Source: Pseudomonas lalkuanensis (GTDB taxonomy: Bacteria; Pseudomonadota; Gammaproteobacteria; Pseudomonadales; Pseudomonadaceae). Taken from it: a stretch of 64,000 nt of DNA. The position numbers and the translations under genes are program-made. The notes below the pieces were generated by a model. That model was not told where the DNA came from, did not search any database, and saw only the letters and a program-made list of their open reading frames with translations. The DNA is taken from contig NZ_CP043311.1 of the NCBI RefSeq assembly GCF_008807375.1, positions 3,204,001 to 3,268,000 of the forward strand. Direction: 5' to 3'. Positions 25,068-34,185 of the stretch are shown one piece after another; the first letter of the stretch is position 1, and each line of letters opens with the position of its first letter.

Positions 25068-26978
25068 CTACAGCTTGGCCTTGGCCAGGGCGCCACTGCG
25101 TGCCTTGGCCATGGCCGCCAGGCGCACCGCGACGTTGGCCGCGCCGTAGCCAGCGTAGCCGTTCTTGCGCTGGAGGATCTCGAAGAAGAAGCGCCCTTCG
25201 AAGGGCTCGGTATAGACGTGGAACAGCTCGCCGCCCTGGGCATCGCGGTCGTAGAGCACGTTGTAGTACGCCAGCTCGCTGAGGAACTCGTCGTCGAAAT
25301 CGAAGCGCGCAGCCAGGTCGTCGTAGTAGTTCAGCGGGATATCCAGCAGCGGCACGCCGGCGTCCTTGGCGCGGCTCACCTCGGCGAAGATGTCCTCGCA
25401 GGAAAAGGCGATGTGGTGGGCGCCCGAGCCGCGGTAGCTGGACAGCGCGTGGGAGATGGCCGTATTGCGGTTCTCCGAGATGTTCAGCGGCAGGCGGATG
25501 CTGCTGCAGCGGCTGCGGATGGCGCGGCTCTTTACCAGGCCGTAGGGGTCCGGCAGCACCACTTCGTCGTCGGCCTCGAAATCCAGCACGCTCTTGTAGA
25601 ACAGCACCCAGCTGTCCAGGCCATCGGCCGGCAGCGCCAGGGCCATGTGGTCGATTCGATCGAGCTGGCCGGTCTGCTCGGCGCCCGCATCGAGGACGAA
25701 GTCGCTGTCATAGATGGTCTGCCCGGCCTGGGCCTGCTCAACCAGATAGATGAGGCTGCCGTCCGGCGCCCGCACGGCGGGAATCTCGCGTTCGTTCGGG
25801 CCGACCAGGCCGCGATAGGGCTGACCCTTGAATTCCCGCGCACGTTCCAGGGCGCTGGCACTGTCCTTCACCCGCAACGCGGTGGCGCACAGCGACGGGC
25901 CATGGGCCTCGAAGTAGCCATGGGCGAACGAATAGGGCTCGGCGTTCAGCACGATATTGATATCGCCCTGACGCAGCAGGCTCACGTCCTTGGAGCGGTG
26001 CCTGCCAGCGCGGGCGAAGCCCAGGCGCTCCAGCCAGCCGGCCAGCTTGGCGCCCTGGTTCTCGTCCACGGCGAATTCGAGGAATTCCACGCCGTCATAG
26101 CGGCTGGCCGGCGGCGGTGCGAAGAGGATTTCCCGGTTGGCTGGGGGAGTGGCGTCCTTTTCCAGCAGCTTGCGGGTCTTCTCTTCGAGGTAGAGCAGGG
26201 ACCGCAGGCCATCTGCGGCGTTGGCTCGCGGCGGCGCGGCGCGGAAGCCGTCGTTGAAGATTTCCAGGGACAGCGGCCCGGTGTAGCCGCTGCGGATGAT
26301 GGGCGCGAGGAAGCCCGCCAAGTCGAACTCACCCTGGCCGGGGAAGCAGCGGAAATGCCGGCTCCACTCCAGCACGTCCATGGCCAGCACGGGGGCATCG
26401 GCCATCTGCACGAAGAAGATCTTGTCGCCGGGAATCTCGGCGATACCGCTCGGGTCGCCCTTGATCGACAGCGTGTGGAAGCTGTCCAGCAATACGCCCA
26501 GGGCCGGGTGGTCGGCCTGGCGAACCAGGTTCCAGACCTGTTGCCAACTGTTCACATGGCGACCCCAGGCCAGGGCCTCGTAGCCGATGCGCAGGCTCCG
26601 CGCGCCGGCGCGTTCGGCCAGCAGGCGCAGGTCGTCGACGAGGATTTCCTCATCGGGCAGGGAGTCCGGCTGGACGTTGCTGCACACCAGCACCAGGTCG
26701 GTACCCAGTTCCTGCATCAGGTCGAACTTGCGTTCGGCGCGGTCGAGGTTCTTCTGCAGGCGGTCGCGGCGGCAGCCTTCGAAGTCACGGAACGGCTGGA
26801 ACAGGGTGATGGCGATGCCGAGGTCCGCGCACATCTGGCGGATTTCACGGGGGCTGCCGGCGTAGTAAAGGAGGTCGTTCTCGAAGATTTCGACGCCGTC
26901 GAAACCGGCGGCGGCGATGGCCTCGAGCTTTTCCGGCAGGGTACCGCTCAGGGAGACGGTGGCAATGGAACGCTGCAT
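25068..26978 (-). CDS. quiC: 3-dehydroshikimate dehydratase (QuiC, two-domain)
   Basis: A 636-residue enzyme converting 3-dehydroshikimate to protocatechuate, the entry to the pca pathway. The N-terminal half (about 1-285) is a sugar-phosphate-isomerase-like TIM barrel (starting MQRSIATVSLSGTLPEKLEAIAAAGFDGVEIFENDLL). The C-terminal half is a 4-hydroxyphenylpyruvate-dioxygenase-like VOC domain (for example GSGAHHIAFSCEDIF). This fusion is the Pseudomonas QuiC type, with the N-domain known to be the dehydratase and the C-domain of uncertain role. It is divergent from the MHS transporter gene with a 575-base spacer holding putative PcaR-like and TetR-like sites. Confidence 0.93.
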   Translation of the reverse strand: MQRSIATVSLSGTLPEKLEAIAAAGFDGVEIFENDLLYYAGSPREIRQMCADLGIAITLFQPFRDFEGCRRDRLQKNLDRAERKFDLMQELGTDLVLVCSNVQPDSLPDEEILVDDLRLLAERAGARSLRIGYEALAWGRHVNSWQQVWNLVRQADHPALGVLLDSFHTLSIKGDPSGIAEIPGDKIFFVQMADAPVLAMDVLEWSRHFRCFPGQGEFDLAGFLAPIIRSGYTGPLSLEIFNDGFRAAPPRANAADGLRSLLYLEEKTRKLLEKDATPPANREILFAPPPASRYDGVEFLEFAVDENQGAKLAGWLERLGFARAGRHRSKDVSLLRQGDINIVLNAEPYSFAHGYFEAHGPSLCATALRVKDSASALERAREFKGQPYRGLVGPNEREIPAVRAPDGSLIYLVEQAQAGQTIYDSDFVLDAGAEQTGQLDRIDHMALALPADGLDSWVLFYKSVLDFEADDEVVLPDPYGLVKSRAIRSRCSSIRLPLNISENRNTAISHALSSYRGSGAHHIAFSCEDIFAEVSRAKDAGVPLLDIPLNYYDDLAARFDFDDEFLSELAYYNVLYDRDAQGGELFHVYTEPFEGRFFFEILQRKNGYAGYGAANVAVRLAAMAKARSGALAKAKL

Positions 26979-27553
26979 GCTTCAGCTCCTGGTGGGTGGG
27001 CGCGGCAGTTAGCTGTAGGGGCGAATGAATTCGCCCTTACAAGGAAACGCAAAAACCCTTGTTTTCGTAGCTGGATCGATTATTCGCGCGTAAAGTCAGC
27101 CCATCAATTCAATATGTACGAACCAGTTAGTTTTGTGTTCGATCAGCGCACAGAAGGCCGGTTATCGAATTGACGCTTTTTCGATCACTGCGCAACATGA
27201 ACCCCATGTTGCAGGCAACCCACCGGGTGGCATCACTGCCCAGCCCAGTCACCCGGCAGGCCCTGCGATGGCAACCAAGTGTCACGACATAACAATTTCA
27301 AGAAACGGGTAACAGCTCATGCACATCACCAGCTACCTGATCGAAGCCCCCTCCTCCAGCCGGCATGCCACGGCCTCCAGATCGAGTGCGACCCAATAGT
27401 CGCCACTCTGAACTGACTCCCTGACACAACTCGGACGGCGATAACCGGCCAGCTCCCCACGAGCAGCGCCGCGCCAGCGTGCACAGGTTCCAGCAAGGCC
27501 CCATGCCTATGGAACGTGAGTCCGGCTACCTAACAAAAACAACGGAGACAACG
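26979..27553. other. quiC / MFS divergent regulatory region
   Basis: A 575-base spacer between divergent genes. It holds an imperfect REP palindrome (27014-27041, arms tgtaggggcgaat), a copy of CTGGATCGATTAT (27071-27083) and the two operator motifs at 27116-27151. The stretch 27300-27550 shows no further gene or RNA signal. The MFS ATG at 27554 has a GGAGACAACG ribosome site. Confidence 0.6.
27116..27151. promoter_or_regulatory. Composite operator: GTAC/AACC motif plus PcaR-like box
   Basis: GTACGAACCAGTTAG (27116-27130) is followed by GTTCGATCAGCGCAC (27137-27151), the latter 13 of 15 identical to the PcaR box GTTCGATAATCGCAC. The same two motifs, 20 bases apart instead of 21, stand before oprD (32285-32319). 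This implies control of quiC and/or the MFS gene by both an IclR-type and a second regulator. Confidence 0.6.
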
Positions 27554-28930
27554 ATGGCTACCACCTCCAGCTCCCAAGCCAAGAAAGCAACTGCCAGCGG
27601 GTGGATAGGCTCCGCCCTGGAGTACTACGACTTCTTCATCTATGCCCAGGCGGCAGCCCTGATCTTCCCGCAGATATTTTTCCCCAACACCGATCCGAAG
27701 ATGGCCATCATCGCCTCGCTGGCGACCTACGGCGTCGGCTACCTGGCCCGCCCGGTAGGCGCCTTCGTGCTGGGCCATTGGGGCGACACCCGCGGCCGCA
27801 AGAACGTGCTGCTGCTGTGCATGTTCCTGATGGGCCTCTCCACCATGGCCGTCGGCCTGCTGCCGACCTACCACGACATCGGCATGCTCGCTCCGGTGTT
27901 GCTGGTGCTGCTGCGCCTGGTACAGGGCTTCGCCGTGGCCGGCGAGATTTCCGGCGCCAGCTCGATGATCCTCGAACATGCGCCATTCGGGCGGCGTGGC
28001 TACTACGCCAGCTTCACCCTGCAGGGCGTACAGGCCGGTCAGGTGATGGCGGCTGCCGTGTTCCTGCCGCTGGCTTACTTCATGCCGAGCGAAGCCTTCA
28101 ACGAGTGGGGCTGGCGGATTCCGTTCCTGCTGAGCGCCTTCGTTCTGGTGGCCGGCTTCATCATTCGTCGCGAGGTGCATGAGACTCCGGCCTTCGTCAA
28201 TGAAGAGAACCAGCAGAAAGTCGCCAAGTCGCCGGTAACCGAAGCCTTCCGCAACAGCTGGAAGTGCATGGTACTGGTGATGTTCATGGCCCTGATGAAC
28301 GTGATCCCGGTGGTGGCCACCATCTTCGGTGCCGCCTACGCCGTGCAGCCGGCCTACGGCATCGGCTTCGACAAGAGCGTCTACCTGTGGATTCCGGTGG
28401 TGGGCAACATCGTCGCCGTGCTGGTCATCCCCTTCGTCGGCAACCTCTCCGACAAGATCGGCCGTCGCCCGACCATGATCGCCGGTTGCCTGGGCTCGGG
28501 CCTCCTGGCCTTCGTCTACCTGTACGCCATCAGTATCCAGAACGTGTCACTGGCCTTCTGCACCTCCATCCTGATGTGGGGCATGGTCTACCAGGGCTAC
28601 AACGCGGTGTTCCCGAGCTTCTACCCGGAGCTGTTCCAGACTCGCTACCGCGTCTCGGCCATGGCCATTGCGCAGAACATCGGCACCATGCTGACCGCCA
28701 TGCTGCCGGCACTGTTCGCCGCCGTCGCCCCGCCCGGCTCGGACAATATCCCGGTGGTGATCGGCAGCCTGGCCTTCCTCATCACCTGCGTGTGCGCCCT
28801 GGCCGCCTACCTGGCTCCGGAAACCCACCGCCTGGCCATGGAAGACCTCGGCAACCCGAACGCCAAGCCAATGGACAAGACCCAGTACGAGTCCAGCCGC
28901 GAAAACAGCATGCGCGCCGTCAGCCACTGA
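27554..28930 (+). CDS. MHS-family MFS transporter (shikimate/aromatic acid type)
   Basis: A 458-residue 12-segment symporter of the metabolite:H+ family. Diagnostic stretches are GSALEYYDFFIYAQAAALIFPQIFFP near the N-terminus, VGYLARPVGAFVLGHWGDTRGRKNVLL (motif A) and VGNLSDKIGRRP mid-protein. Earlier in-frame ATGs exist (27503, 27509), but 27554 has the ribosome site and gives the usual length. Divergent from quiC, it probably imports quinate, shikimate, dehydroshikimate or protocatechuate. Confidence 0.88.
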   Translation: MATTSSSQAKKATASGWIGSALEYYDFFIYAQAAALIFPQIFFPNTDPKMAIIASLATYGVGYLARPVGAFVLGHWGDTRGRKNVLLLCMFLMGLSTMAVGLLPTYHDIGMLAPVLLVLLRLVQGFAVAGEISGASSMILEHAPFGRRGYYASFTLQGVQAGQVMAAAVFLPLAYFMPSEAFNEWGWRIPFLLSAFVLVAGFIIRREVHETPAFVNEENQQKVAKSPVTEAFRNSWKCMVLVMFMALMNVIPVVATIFGAAYAVQPAYGIGFDKSVYLWIPVVGNIVAVLVIPFVGNLSDKIGRRPTMIAGCLGSGLLAFVYLYAISIQNVSLAFCTSILMWGMVYQGYNAVFPSFYPELFQTRYRVSAMAIAQNIGTMLTAMLPALFAAVAPPGSDNIPVVIGSLAFLITCVCALAAYLAPETHRLAMEDLGNPNAKPMDKTQYESSRENSMRAVSH

Positions 28931-28952
28931 TCGCGCGAGCCCTGCCCCAAAG

Positions 28953-28976
28953 AAAAGGCCCCATGCGGGGCCTTTT
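28953..28976 (+). terminator. Rho-independent terminator after the MHS transporter
   Basis: Arms AAAAGGCCCC and GGGGCCTTTT with a 4-base loop, 23 bases past the stop codon and ending in a T-rich run. Confidence 0.85.
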
Positions 28977-29278
28977 CTCTTTCTGTCGCCCTGGCGCCGA
29001 GCGTTCATGAGGATGGCGATGGCGTTCGTTCGTCCCAGCATTGCCCGTCGCGCGCTGGTGAGCCTCGGCCTGATCGACCCGTGGGAGCGAATGTATTCGC
29101 GAAACGGCTGAGCACCGTGCCAGCCGACAACTGCCCTCGCCCCCGGCCCCCGCCCGGCACCCCAGCCTGACCGCGTTGCGCTCAGTCGCTCATCGGCACC
29201 GTAAGCGGTGCTTCCGAAAGGGTGCCTCTTCGCCCCAGAGGGCGAGGGGTGACTCTCGGTCCACCTCCGGCGCAGTCC

Positions 29279-29374
29279 TGTGGGGGCGATTTCAATCGCC
29301 AGGCAGGACGCAGCCCTGCCCTGTCGGAGCGAATTCATTCGCGAATTGCCTTCGCGGATGCAGCCGCGCCCACA
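29279..29374. repeat. REPIN-like double palindrome
   Basis: Outer ends tgtgggggcg and cgcgcccaca in inverted orientation. Inner REP pieces are ttcaatcgccaggcag and gagcgaattcattcgcgaat. The remaining part of the 29.0-29.4 kb gap has a further REP half at 29080-29103 and no credible gene. Confidence 0.6.
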
Positions 29375-29389
29375 AATGGCACGCAGCCC

Positions 29390-30268
29390 TCACCTCCCCC
29401 GCTGCATCCAGGCCGCACCAAGGCCGCTCAGGCAGATGATGGCGATGCCGGCCAGGCTGGTGGCATCCGGCGCGTGGGAAAAGATCAGGAAACCCAGCAG
29501 GCCGGCGAACACGATCTGGCAGTAACCGAATGGCGCCAGCAGGGCCGGCGCGGCAAGACGGAAAGCCTGGGTCAGCAGCAGGTGGGCGGTCATCCCGGCG
29601 CCGCCCAGGGCCAGCATCAGCAAGCCGTGGCCCAGGTTCGGCACCTGCCAGAAGAACGGCACCAGGGCGCTCATCGCCAGGGTGTTGCACAGGCCGGCGA
29701 AGAAGTTGCTGGTGGTGGGGCTGTCATGGGCCGCAACCTTGCGCGTGAGCAGCTGGTAGAAGCAGAAACCCAGGGCCGAACCGAAGGGAAACAGGATTGC
29801 CGGAGTGAACAGGTCGCCGCCGGGATGCACGACCACCAGTACGCCGACGAACCCCATCACCACCGCTGCCCATTGCCCCCTGGTGACCCTTTCCTTGAGT
29901 AGCGGCACCGAAAGCGCCGTCACCAGGACCGGAGCGAGGAAGTTGACCGCGGTGGCCTCCGCCAGGGGAATGTATTGCAGGCCGGCGGTGAACAGCAGGC
30001 TGGTGCTGAGCAGGCTCAAGGCCCGCAGCACCTGGAGCAACGGGCGCCGGGTGCGCAACACGCGCAGACCCGCATGGGGCAGGAAGATCCCGGCCATCAG
30101 TAGCGTGTGCACCAAGTAGCGCGCCCACACCACCATCACCACCGGATAAAGGCCGCCGAGGAACTTGGACAGGGCGTCGTGCCCGGCGAAGAGGAAGGTG
30201 GCCAACAGTACCAGCAGGATGCCCCGCAGCGGATGGTTGGTACCGGACTGCGGGGTACTGGCACTCAT
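29390..30268 (-). CDS. EamA/DMT-family transporter
   Basis: A 292-residue protein with ten hydrophobic segments and the two EamA repeats (for example LLVLLATFLFAGHDALSKFLGG, and FFAGLCNTLAMSALVPFFW in the second half). DMT proteins export or import small metabolites; the substrate is unknown. The ATG at 30268 (MSASTPQSG) is preferred to an upstream start that would intrude on the upstream leader. It follows the TIM-barrel gene by 52 nt and is probably co-transcribed. Confidence 0.87.
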   Translation of the reverse strand: MSASTPQSGTNHPLRGILLVLLATFLFAGHDALSKFLGGLYPVVMVVWARYLVHTLLMAGIFLPHAGLRVLRTRRPLLQVLRALSLLSTSLLFTAGLQYIPLAEATAVNFLAPVLVTALSVPLLKERVTRGQWAAVVMGFVGVLVVVHPGGDLFTPAILFPFGSALGFCFYQLLTRKVAAHDSPTTSNFFAGLCNTLAMSALVPFFWQVPNLGHGLLMLALGGAGMTAHLLLTQAFRLAAPALLAPFGYCQIVFAGLLGFLIFSHAPDATSLAGIAIICLSGLGAAWMQRGR

Positions 30269-30320
30269 GGGGTACTCGAATGAAGAACGCGGCCCAGCCG
30301 GCCGCGCGAAGGGTGAAGTC

Positions 30321-31136
30321 TCAGAGGCGCTGGAGCAATGCCTGCGTCTTGTCCATGGCCAACTGCGCGCGCGTCCGGGCACTGACGCCCTGCTCCATCA
30401 GCTGGCGCGTGGGGATTTCCAGGCTCAGGGGAATGTTCGCCGGCAGCGTACGCAGCAGGCCGACGAGGTCACTGTCGCCATCGCCAGGGAAGCGCCGCTC
30501 ATTGCGAGCCTGGCGCAGGATTTCCTCCATGTCGTCCGGACGCGGCCCGGCCACGTCGCAAAGCTGGGCGTAACGAAGGCGGGCCGGCGCGACCCGCGCC
30601 AGGTCGTCCAGGCACGACAGCGAACGGTTGAAGTGGAAGGCATCCACCAGCACGCCGCCATTCTTCCGCCCGGCGTTCTCCACGATGCGCACCGCCTGGG
30701 TGAGATTGCGGGCGTCGGTCCACGGCATGAATTCCAGGCTCGAATGGATGCCGAATTTCGCAGCCAGGTCGCAGAAGGCCGCGAAGTTATCGGTCAGACG
30801 CGCCTCGTCGGCGTCGTTGCCAGCCACCAGCACTTCAGTGGCACCGAACTCGGCACCGGCAGCGAGTACAGGCTCGAAGTCAGCCACACGGGTTTCCGCC
30901 TTCAGCCGCAGGATTTCGATGTCCAGCACCTTGACGCCGGTATCGCGCAGGCGTTCGAGGGTCTGCCGACGCAGCCCGGCATCGGCCACCAGCGGAAAGT
31001 GATGCTCCTCGGGCGTGGCTGGCACCAGGCGCAGCCCGACGTGGCTGTAGCCGGTGCTCGCAGCCACTTCCACCATTTCCGGCGGCGAAAGTTCGAGGAC
31101 AGTAAGTGCGGCGAGGGAGAAAACGCGTTCAGTCAT
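30321..31136 (-). CDS. Sugar phosphate isomerase/epimerase-like TIM-barrel protein
   Basis: A 271-residue AP-endonuclease-2-type TIM barrel (the family of IolE, Hyi and DSD domains). Metal-ligand-like acids are seen in SLEFMPWTDARN, GGVLVDAFHFNRS, YAQLCDVAGPRP and PLSLEIP. It resembles the N-terminal QuiC fold and could be an isomerase, epimerase or dehydratase acting on a cyclic polyol acid. It lies downstream of the inverted repeat at 31177, possibly the operator of the neighbouring IclR protein. Confidence 0.8.
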   Translation of the reverse strand: MTERVFSLAALTVLELSPPEMVEVAASTGYSHVGLRLVPATPEEHHFPLVADAGLRRQTLERLRDTGVKVLDIEILRLKAETRVADFEPVLAAGAEFGATEVLVAGNDADEARLTDNFAAFCDLAAKFGIHSSLEFMPWTDARNLTQAVRIVENAGRKNGGVLVDAFHFNRSLSCLDDLARVAPARLRYAQLCDVAGPRPDDMEEILRQARNERRFPGDGDSDLVGLLRTLPANIPLSLEIPTRQLMEQGVSARTRAQLAMDKTQALLQRL

Positions 31137-31176
31137 GATCTTCTCGGAATCCAGTTCCACAATTGGATTTGCAATA

Positions 31177-31195
31177 TTTAGAACACAGTTCCAAA
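31177..31195. promoter_or_regulatory. GAAC-nnn-GTTC operator before the isomerase gene
   Basis: TTTAGAACACAGTTCCAAA is palindromic (TTT-n-GAAC-nnn-GTTC-n-AAA) and lies 41-59 bases upstream of the TIM-barrel start. It matches a dyad at 34147-34170 before the third flavoprotein, pointing to a shared regulator, most simply the IclR protein encoded between them. Confidence 0.6.
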
Positions 31196-31268
31196 TAATC
31201 TCAAGAAGAAAATTCGATCGACTCGACGAACGCGGGATTCGCGATGCAGTGGTGAAGGAGCGGGAATC

Positions 31269-31359
31269 TGCGGGCGCGATTTCAATTGCGAAGCAGGCCT
31301 GTCCCGTGGGGCGTCAGGTAGCGGCTATGCCGCCAATCGCGTATGAATTCGCATCCACA
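31269..31359. repeat. Degenerate REPIN-like repeat
   Basis: Inverted outer ends (tgcgggcgcgatttcaattg at left, gtatgaattcgcatccaca at right) enclose an aggcctgtcccg core. It is more diverged than the other copies. Confidence 0.5.
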
Positions 31360-31404
31360 AGGCAGGTCGCGCGCAGAGAAAAACCTGGAGGCCCTCGCCT
31401 CTGA

Positions 31405-32181
31405 TCAGACGAAGAATTCTGACGCCTGGCTGGCCGCCGACAGTTCCGCCACTGTTTCCAGCAGGAGCGGCGCCACTTCATGCATGCGCTCCACCGGCAG
31501 GCGTGCCGTCGGGCCGGCGACGCTGAGTACACCAATGGCCTTGTCGCTACGCGGATCGCGCACCACTGCAGCCAGGGCCGACATGCCCACCGACGAGCTT
31601 TCCACCACCCAGGCGTAACCGTGGGCGCGGGCCAGACGGAGGCGCTCCAGCAGTTCGATGTTGGAGCGTGGCGCATTGGGCCCGAAGTTGGCCGGGTCGC
31701 CCACCCCCTGGCGCTCTACCAGACTCAGCGCCTCAGCGTCGCTCAGGCTGGCCAGCCAGGCATGGCCGGAGGCGGTATAGAACAGCGGTGCATCGCGCCC
31801 CATATCAGGGTCGTAGCGCAGGCCGGAGCGCGCGCCCTGGGATTTGACGATCCAGGTCAGGCGATCCCCTTCGATCACCCCCAGGCGCACCAGCTCGCCA
31901 GTCTCCCCGGCCAGGCGATCGAGAATCGGCTGGACGATGTCGGCGCCGCTGCTGGCCAGGTAGCGGAACGCGATGGCCACCAGCCGCGTGGACAACTGGT
32001 AGCGGCTGTTTTCCTGGTTCTGGCGCACGTAGCCCAGGCGGATCAGCTCGGCCAGCATGCGGTGGGTAGCGCTCTTGGGAATGTTCAGCTCATCGGCCAG
32101 GGTCTGCATGGGCAGGCCGCGCGGGTCAGTGGTGAGGCGTTCGAGCAGGTTGAAGGCGCGTTCGATCTGGCTACCGGCCAT
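31405..32181 (-). CDS. IclR-family transcriptional regulator
   Basis: A 258-residue regulator, the second IclR protein in the window. The winged helix is MQTLADELNIPKSATHRMLAELIRLGYV (about 24-51). The effector domain has ARSGLRYDPDMGRDAPLFYTASGHAWLASL and GVLSVAGPTARLPVERM. Flanked by the TIM-barrel/EamA operon and the oprD gene, it probably controls this second accessory cluster. Confidence 0.9.
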   Translation of the reverse strand: MAGSQIERAFNLLERLTTDPRGLPMQTLADELNIPKSATHRMLAELIRLGYVRQNQENSRYQLSTRLVAIAFRYLASSGADIVQPILDRLAGETGELVRLGVIEGDRLTWIVKSQGARSGLRYDPDMGRDAPLFYTASGHAWLASLSDAEALSLVERQGVGDPANFGPNAPRSNIELLERLRLARAHGYAWVVESSSVGMSALAAVVRDPRSDKAIGVLSVAGPTARLPVERMHEVAPLLLETVAELSAASQASEFFV

Positions 32182-32284
32182 GGGGGATAGGTCCTCCTGA
32201 GTGTGCGCCGATTCTAGAAGACAACACCCATCCTATGAAACCTGGAACTGCGGCAGCGCATTCATACAGATCGACATGACAAAT

Positions 32285-32319
32285 GTACGGAATAGTTAGT
32301 TTTGGTTCGATAACCGAAC
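32285..32319. promoter_or_regulatory. Composite operator upstream of oprD
   Basis: GTACGGAATAGTTAG (32285-32299) is followed by GTTCGATAACCGAAC (32305-32319), a perfect GTTCG-n5-CGAAC palindrome 13 of 15 identical to the PcaR box. The arrangement copies the quiC/MFS spacer. It stands about 400 bases before the oprD start, so the transcript would have a long leader or carry the small ORF at 32458. Confidence 0.6.
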
Positions 32320-32457
32320 AAAAGCGCTTCCAGCGGATTGAACGCGGGTCCTGCGGATTTCACTATCGGTTCCAGGCGCGAGGCGTTGCCGCAACCAGCC
32401 TGCGATCCCAGCGCCCCCTCGCCTTTTACCGACACAAATACAAGAAAGGTCGAAACG

Positions 32458-32628
32458 ATGTTCCAGCCCCGCACCTCCAATGCCTTGCCGCCCATGCCCG
32501 GGCCACTCTTCGATTGCGCATCGCCGTTCGCCTCTGTTGCCCTGGTCCAGCTGGCCAGCGGCGAGCGCCTGGGGGACCGCCTGCAACGCGGTCTCGCAGG
32601 CCTGATCGGGCGTCGCAAAGTCCGCTGA
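32458..32628 (+). CDS. Possible small protein in the oprD leader
   Basis: A 56-codon frame starting MFQPRTSNALPPMPG, preceded by AGAAAGGTCGAAACG, a plausible ribosome site. It lies downstream of the composite operator and 96 bases before oprD. No family is recognised and it has no membrane segment. It could be a leader peptide, a remnant or chance. Confidence 0.3.
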   Translation: MFQPRTSNALPPMPGPLFDCASPFASVALVQLASGERLGDRLQRGLAGLIGRRKVR

Positions 32629-32724
32629 CGCTCCCCTAGATCCAACCCCGTCGTGCATTCGCGCAACCGTCGCGAAGGGGCTTTTGCGCACCCGAAAACA
32701 ACAATCCAAGAGGCAAGAACGAGC

Positions 32725-33993
32725 ATGAACGCCAGCCGCCGCCAGGCCCAAACCTTTGTCCCATGCATTCTTTCCGCAGCCGTAGCCCTGGCCGCCCTGC
32801 CCGCCCAGGCCGCCGACGAGCACGGCTTCGTCGAAGACGCCAGCGCCACGCTGAACCTGCGCAACTTCTACATCAATCGCAACTTCGTGAACCCGACCAA
32901 CCCGCAGGGCAAGGCCGAGGAATGGACCCAGAACTTCATCCTCGATGCCCGCTCGGGCTTCACCGAAGGTCCGGTGGGCTTCGGCGTCGACATGCTCGGC
33001 CTGCTGTCGGTCAAGCTCGACGGCGGCAAGGGCACCAAGGGCACCCAGTTGCTGCCGGTGCATGACGATGGCCGCCCCGCCGACGACTTCGGCCGCCTGG
33101 CAGTGGCTGGCAAGATGCGCGTGTCGAAGACCGAGCTGAAGGTGGGCGAATGGATGCCGGTGCTGCCGATCCTGCGTTCCGACGACGGCCGCTCCCTGCC
33201 GCAGACCTTCCAGGGCGGCCAGGTGACCTCCCAGGAAATCGACGGCCTTACTCTCTACGGCGGCCAGTTCCGGCAGAACAGCCCCCGTAACGACGCAAGC
33301 ATGGAAGACATGTCCATGAACGGCAAAGCGGCCTTCACTTCGGACCGCTTCAACTTCGCCGGCGGCGAATACGCCTTCAATGAGAAGCGCACCCTGGTCG
33401 GCCTGTGGTACGCCGAGCTGGAAGACATCTACCAGCAGCAGTACCTGCAGGTGGTGCACAGCCAGCCGGTCGGCGACTGGACCCTGGGCGCCAACCTCGG
33501 CTACTTCACCGGCAAGGAAGACGGCTCGGCGCTGGCCGGCGACCTGGACAACCGCACCTGGTCCGCGCTGCTGTCTGCCAAGTACGGCGGCAACACCTTC
33601 TACGTCGGCCTGCAGAAAGTCAGCGGCGACGACGCCTGGATGCGCGTCAACGGCACCAGCGGCGGCACCCTGGCCAACGACAGCTACAACTCCAGCTTCG
33701 ACAACGCCGAGGAGAAGTCCTGGCAGGTCCGCCACGACTACAACTTCGCCGCCCTCGGCGTTCCCGGCCTGACCCTGATGAACCGCTACATCAGCGGCGA
33801 AGACGCCCACGTGGGCGGCGTGACCGACGGCAAGGAGTGGATCCGCGAAACCGAACTGGCCTATGTGGTCCAGTCCGGTGCCTTCAAGGCACTCAGCGTG
33901 AAGTGGCGAAATTCGAGCATCCGCCGCGACTTCAGCAATAACGAGTTCGACGAAAACCGTCTGATCATCAGCTATCCGCTGTCGATCCTCTGA
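32725..33993 (+). CDS. OprD-family outer membrane porin
   Basis: A 422-residue substrate-specific porin. A signal peptide (about 1-29, ending LPAQA) is followed by the OprD hallmark (GFVEDASATLNLRNFYINRNF). C-terminal hallmarks are GKEWIRETELAYVVQSGAFKALSVKWRNSSIRRDF and ENRLIISYPLSIL. Members take up basic amino acids or aromatic and carboxylic acids. Its PcaR-like upstream box and neighbours argue for uptake of an aromatic or alicyclic acid. The ATG at 32725 is chosen for its normal signal peptide. Confidence 0.92.
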   Translation: MNASRRQAQTFVPCILSAAVALAALPAQAADEHGFVEDASATLNLRNFYINRNFVNPTNPQGKAEEWTQNFILDARSGFTEGPVGFGVDMLGLLSVKLDGGKGTKGTQLLPVHDDGRPADDFGRLAVAGKMRVSKTELKVGEWMPVLPILRSDDGRSLPQTFQGGQVTSQEIDGLTLYGGQFRQNSPRNDASMEDMSMNGKAAFTSDRFNFAGGEYAFNEKRTLVGLWYAELEDIYQQQYLQVVHSQPVGDWTLGANLGYFTGKEDGSALAGDLDNRTWSALLSAKYGGNTFYVGLQKVSGDDAWMRVNGTSGGTLANDSYNSSFDNAEEKSWQVRHDYNFAALGVPGLTLMNRYISGEDAHVGGVTDGKEWIRETELAYVVQSGAFKALSVKWRNSSIRRDFSNNEFDENRLIISYPLSIL

Positions 33994-34023
33994 ACCTTTG
34001 GTAAGCGTGCCTTGACCACCTCG

Positions 34024-34047
34024 GCCCGCCTTCTGGCGGGCTTTTTT
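34024..34047 (+). terminator. Rho-independent terminator after oprD
   Basis: 7-bp GC stem (GCCCGCC/GGCGGGC), TTCT loop and a run of six T, 30 bases past the oprD stop. Confidence 0.9.
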
Positions 34048-34146
34048 ATGGCTGGCCAAAATGTCTCGCGAGGCATACCCCATTTCCGTTCGCTGACCGG
34101 CCACTTGCGTTCCCCTGGGCTTGGTCACGGCTAACGGCGCCCATAA

Positions 34147-34170
34147 AATACGGAACATGGTTCCAGTATT
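34147..34170. promoter_or_regulatory. GGAAC-ATG-GTTCC operator before flavoprotein 3
   Basis: A dyad with inner arms GGAAC/GTTCC and outer arms AATAC/GTATT, ending 15 bases before the flavoprotein start codon. It is related to the dyad at 31177-31195. It overlaps the expected promoter or leader, so repression by the IclR protein at 31405 is the simplest reading. Confidence 0.6.
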
Positions 34171-34185
34171 TAAGGATTCCCCGAA

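Noticed and set aside
24348..27173. A 941-codon open frame on the plus strand opposite TetR and quiC
   Set aside because: It is antisense to two well-supported genes, rich in His/Gln/Val as expected of a high-GC shadow frame, and shows no domain.
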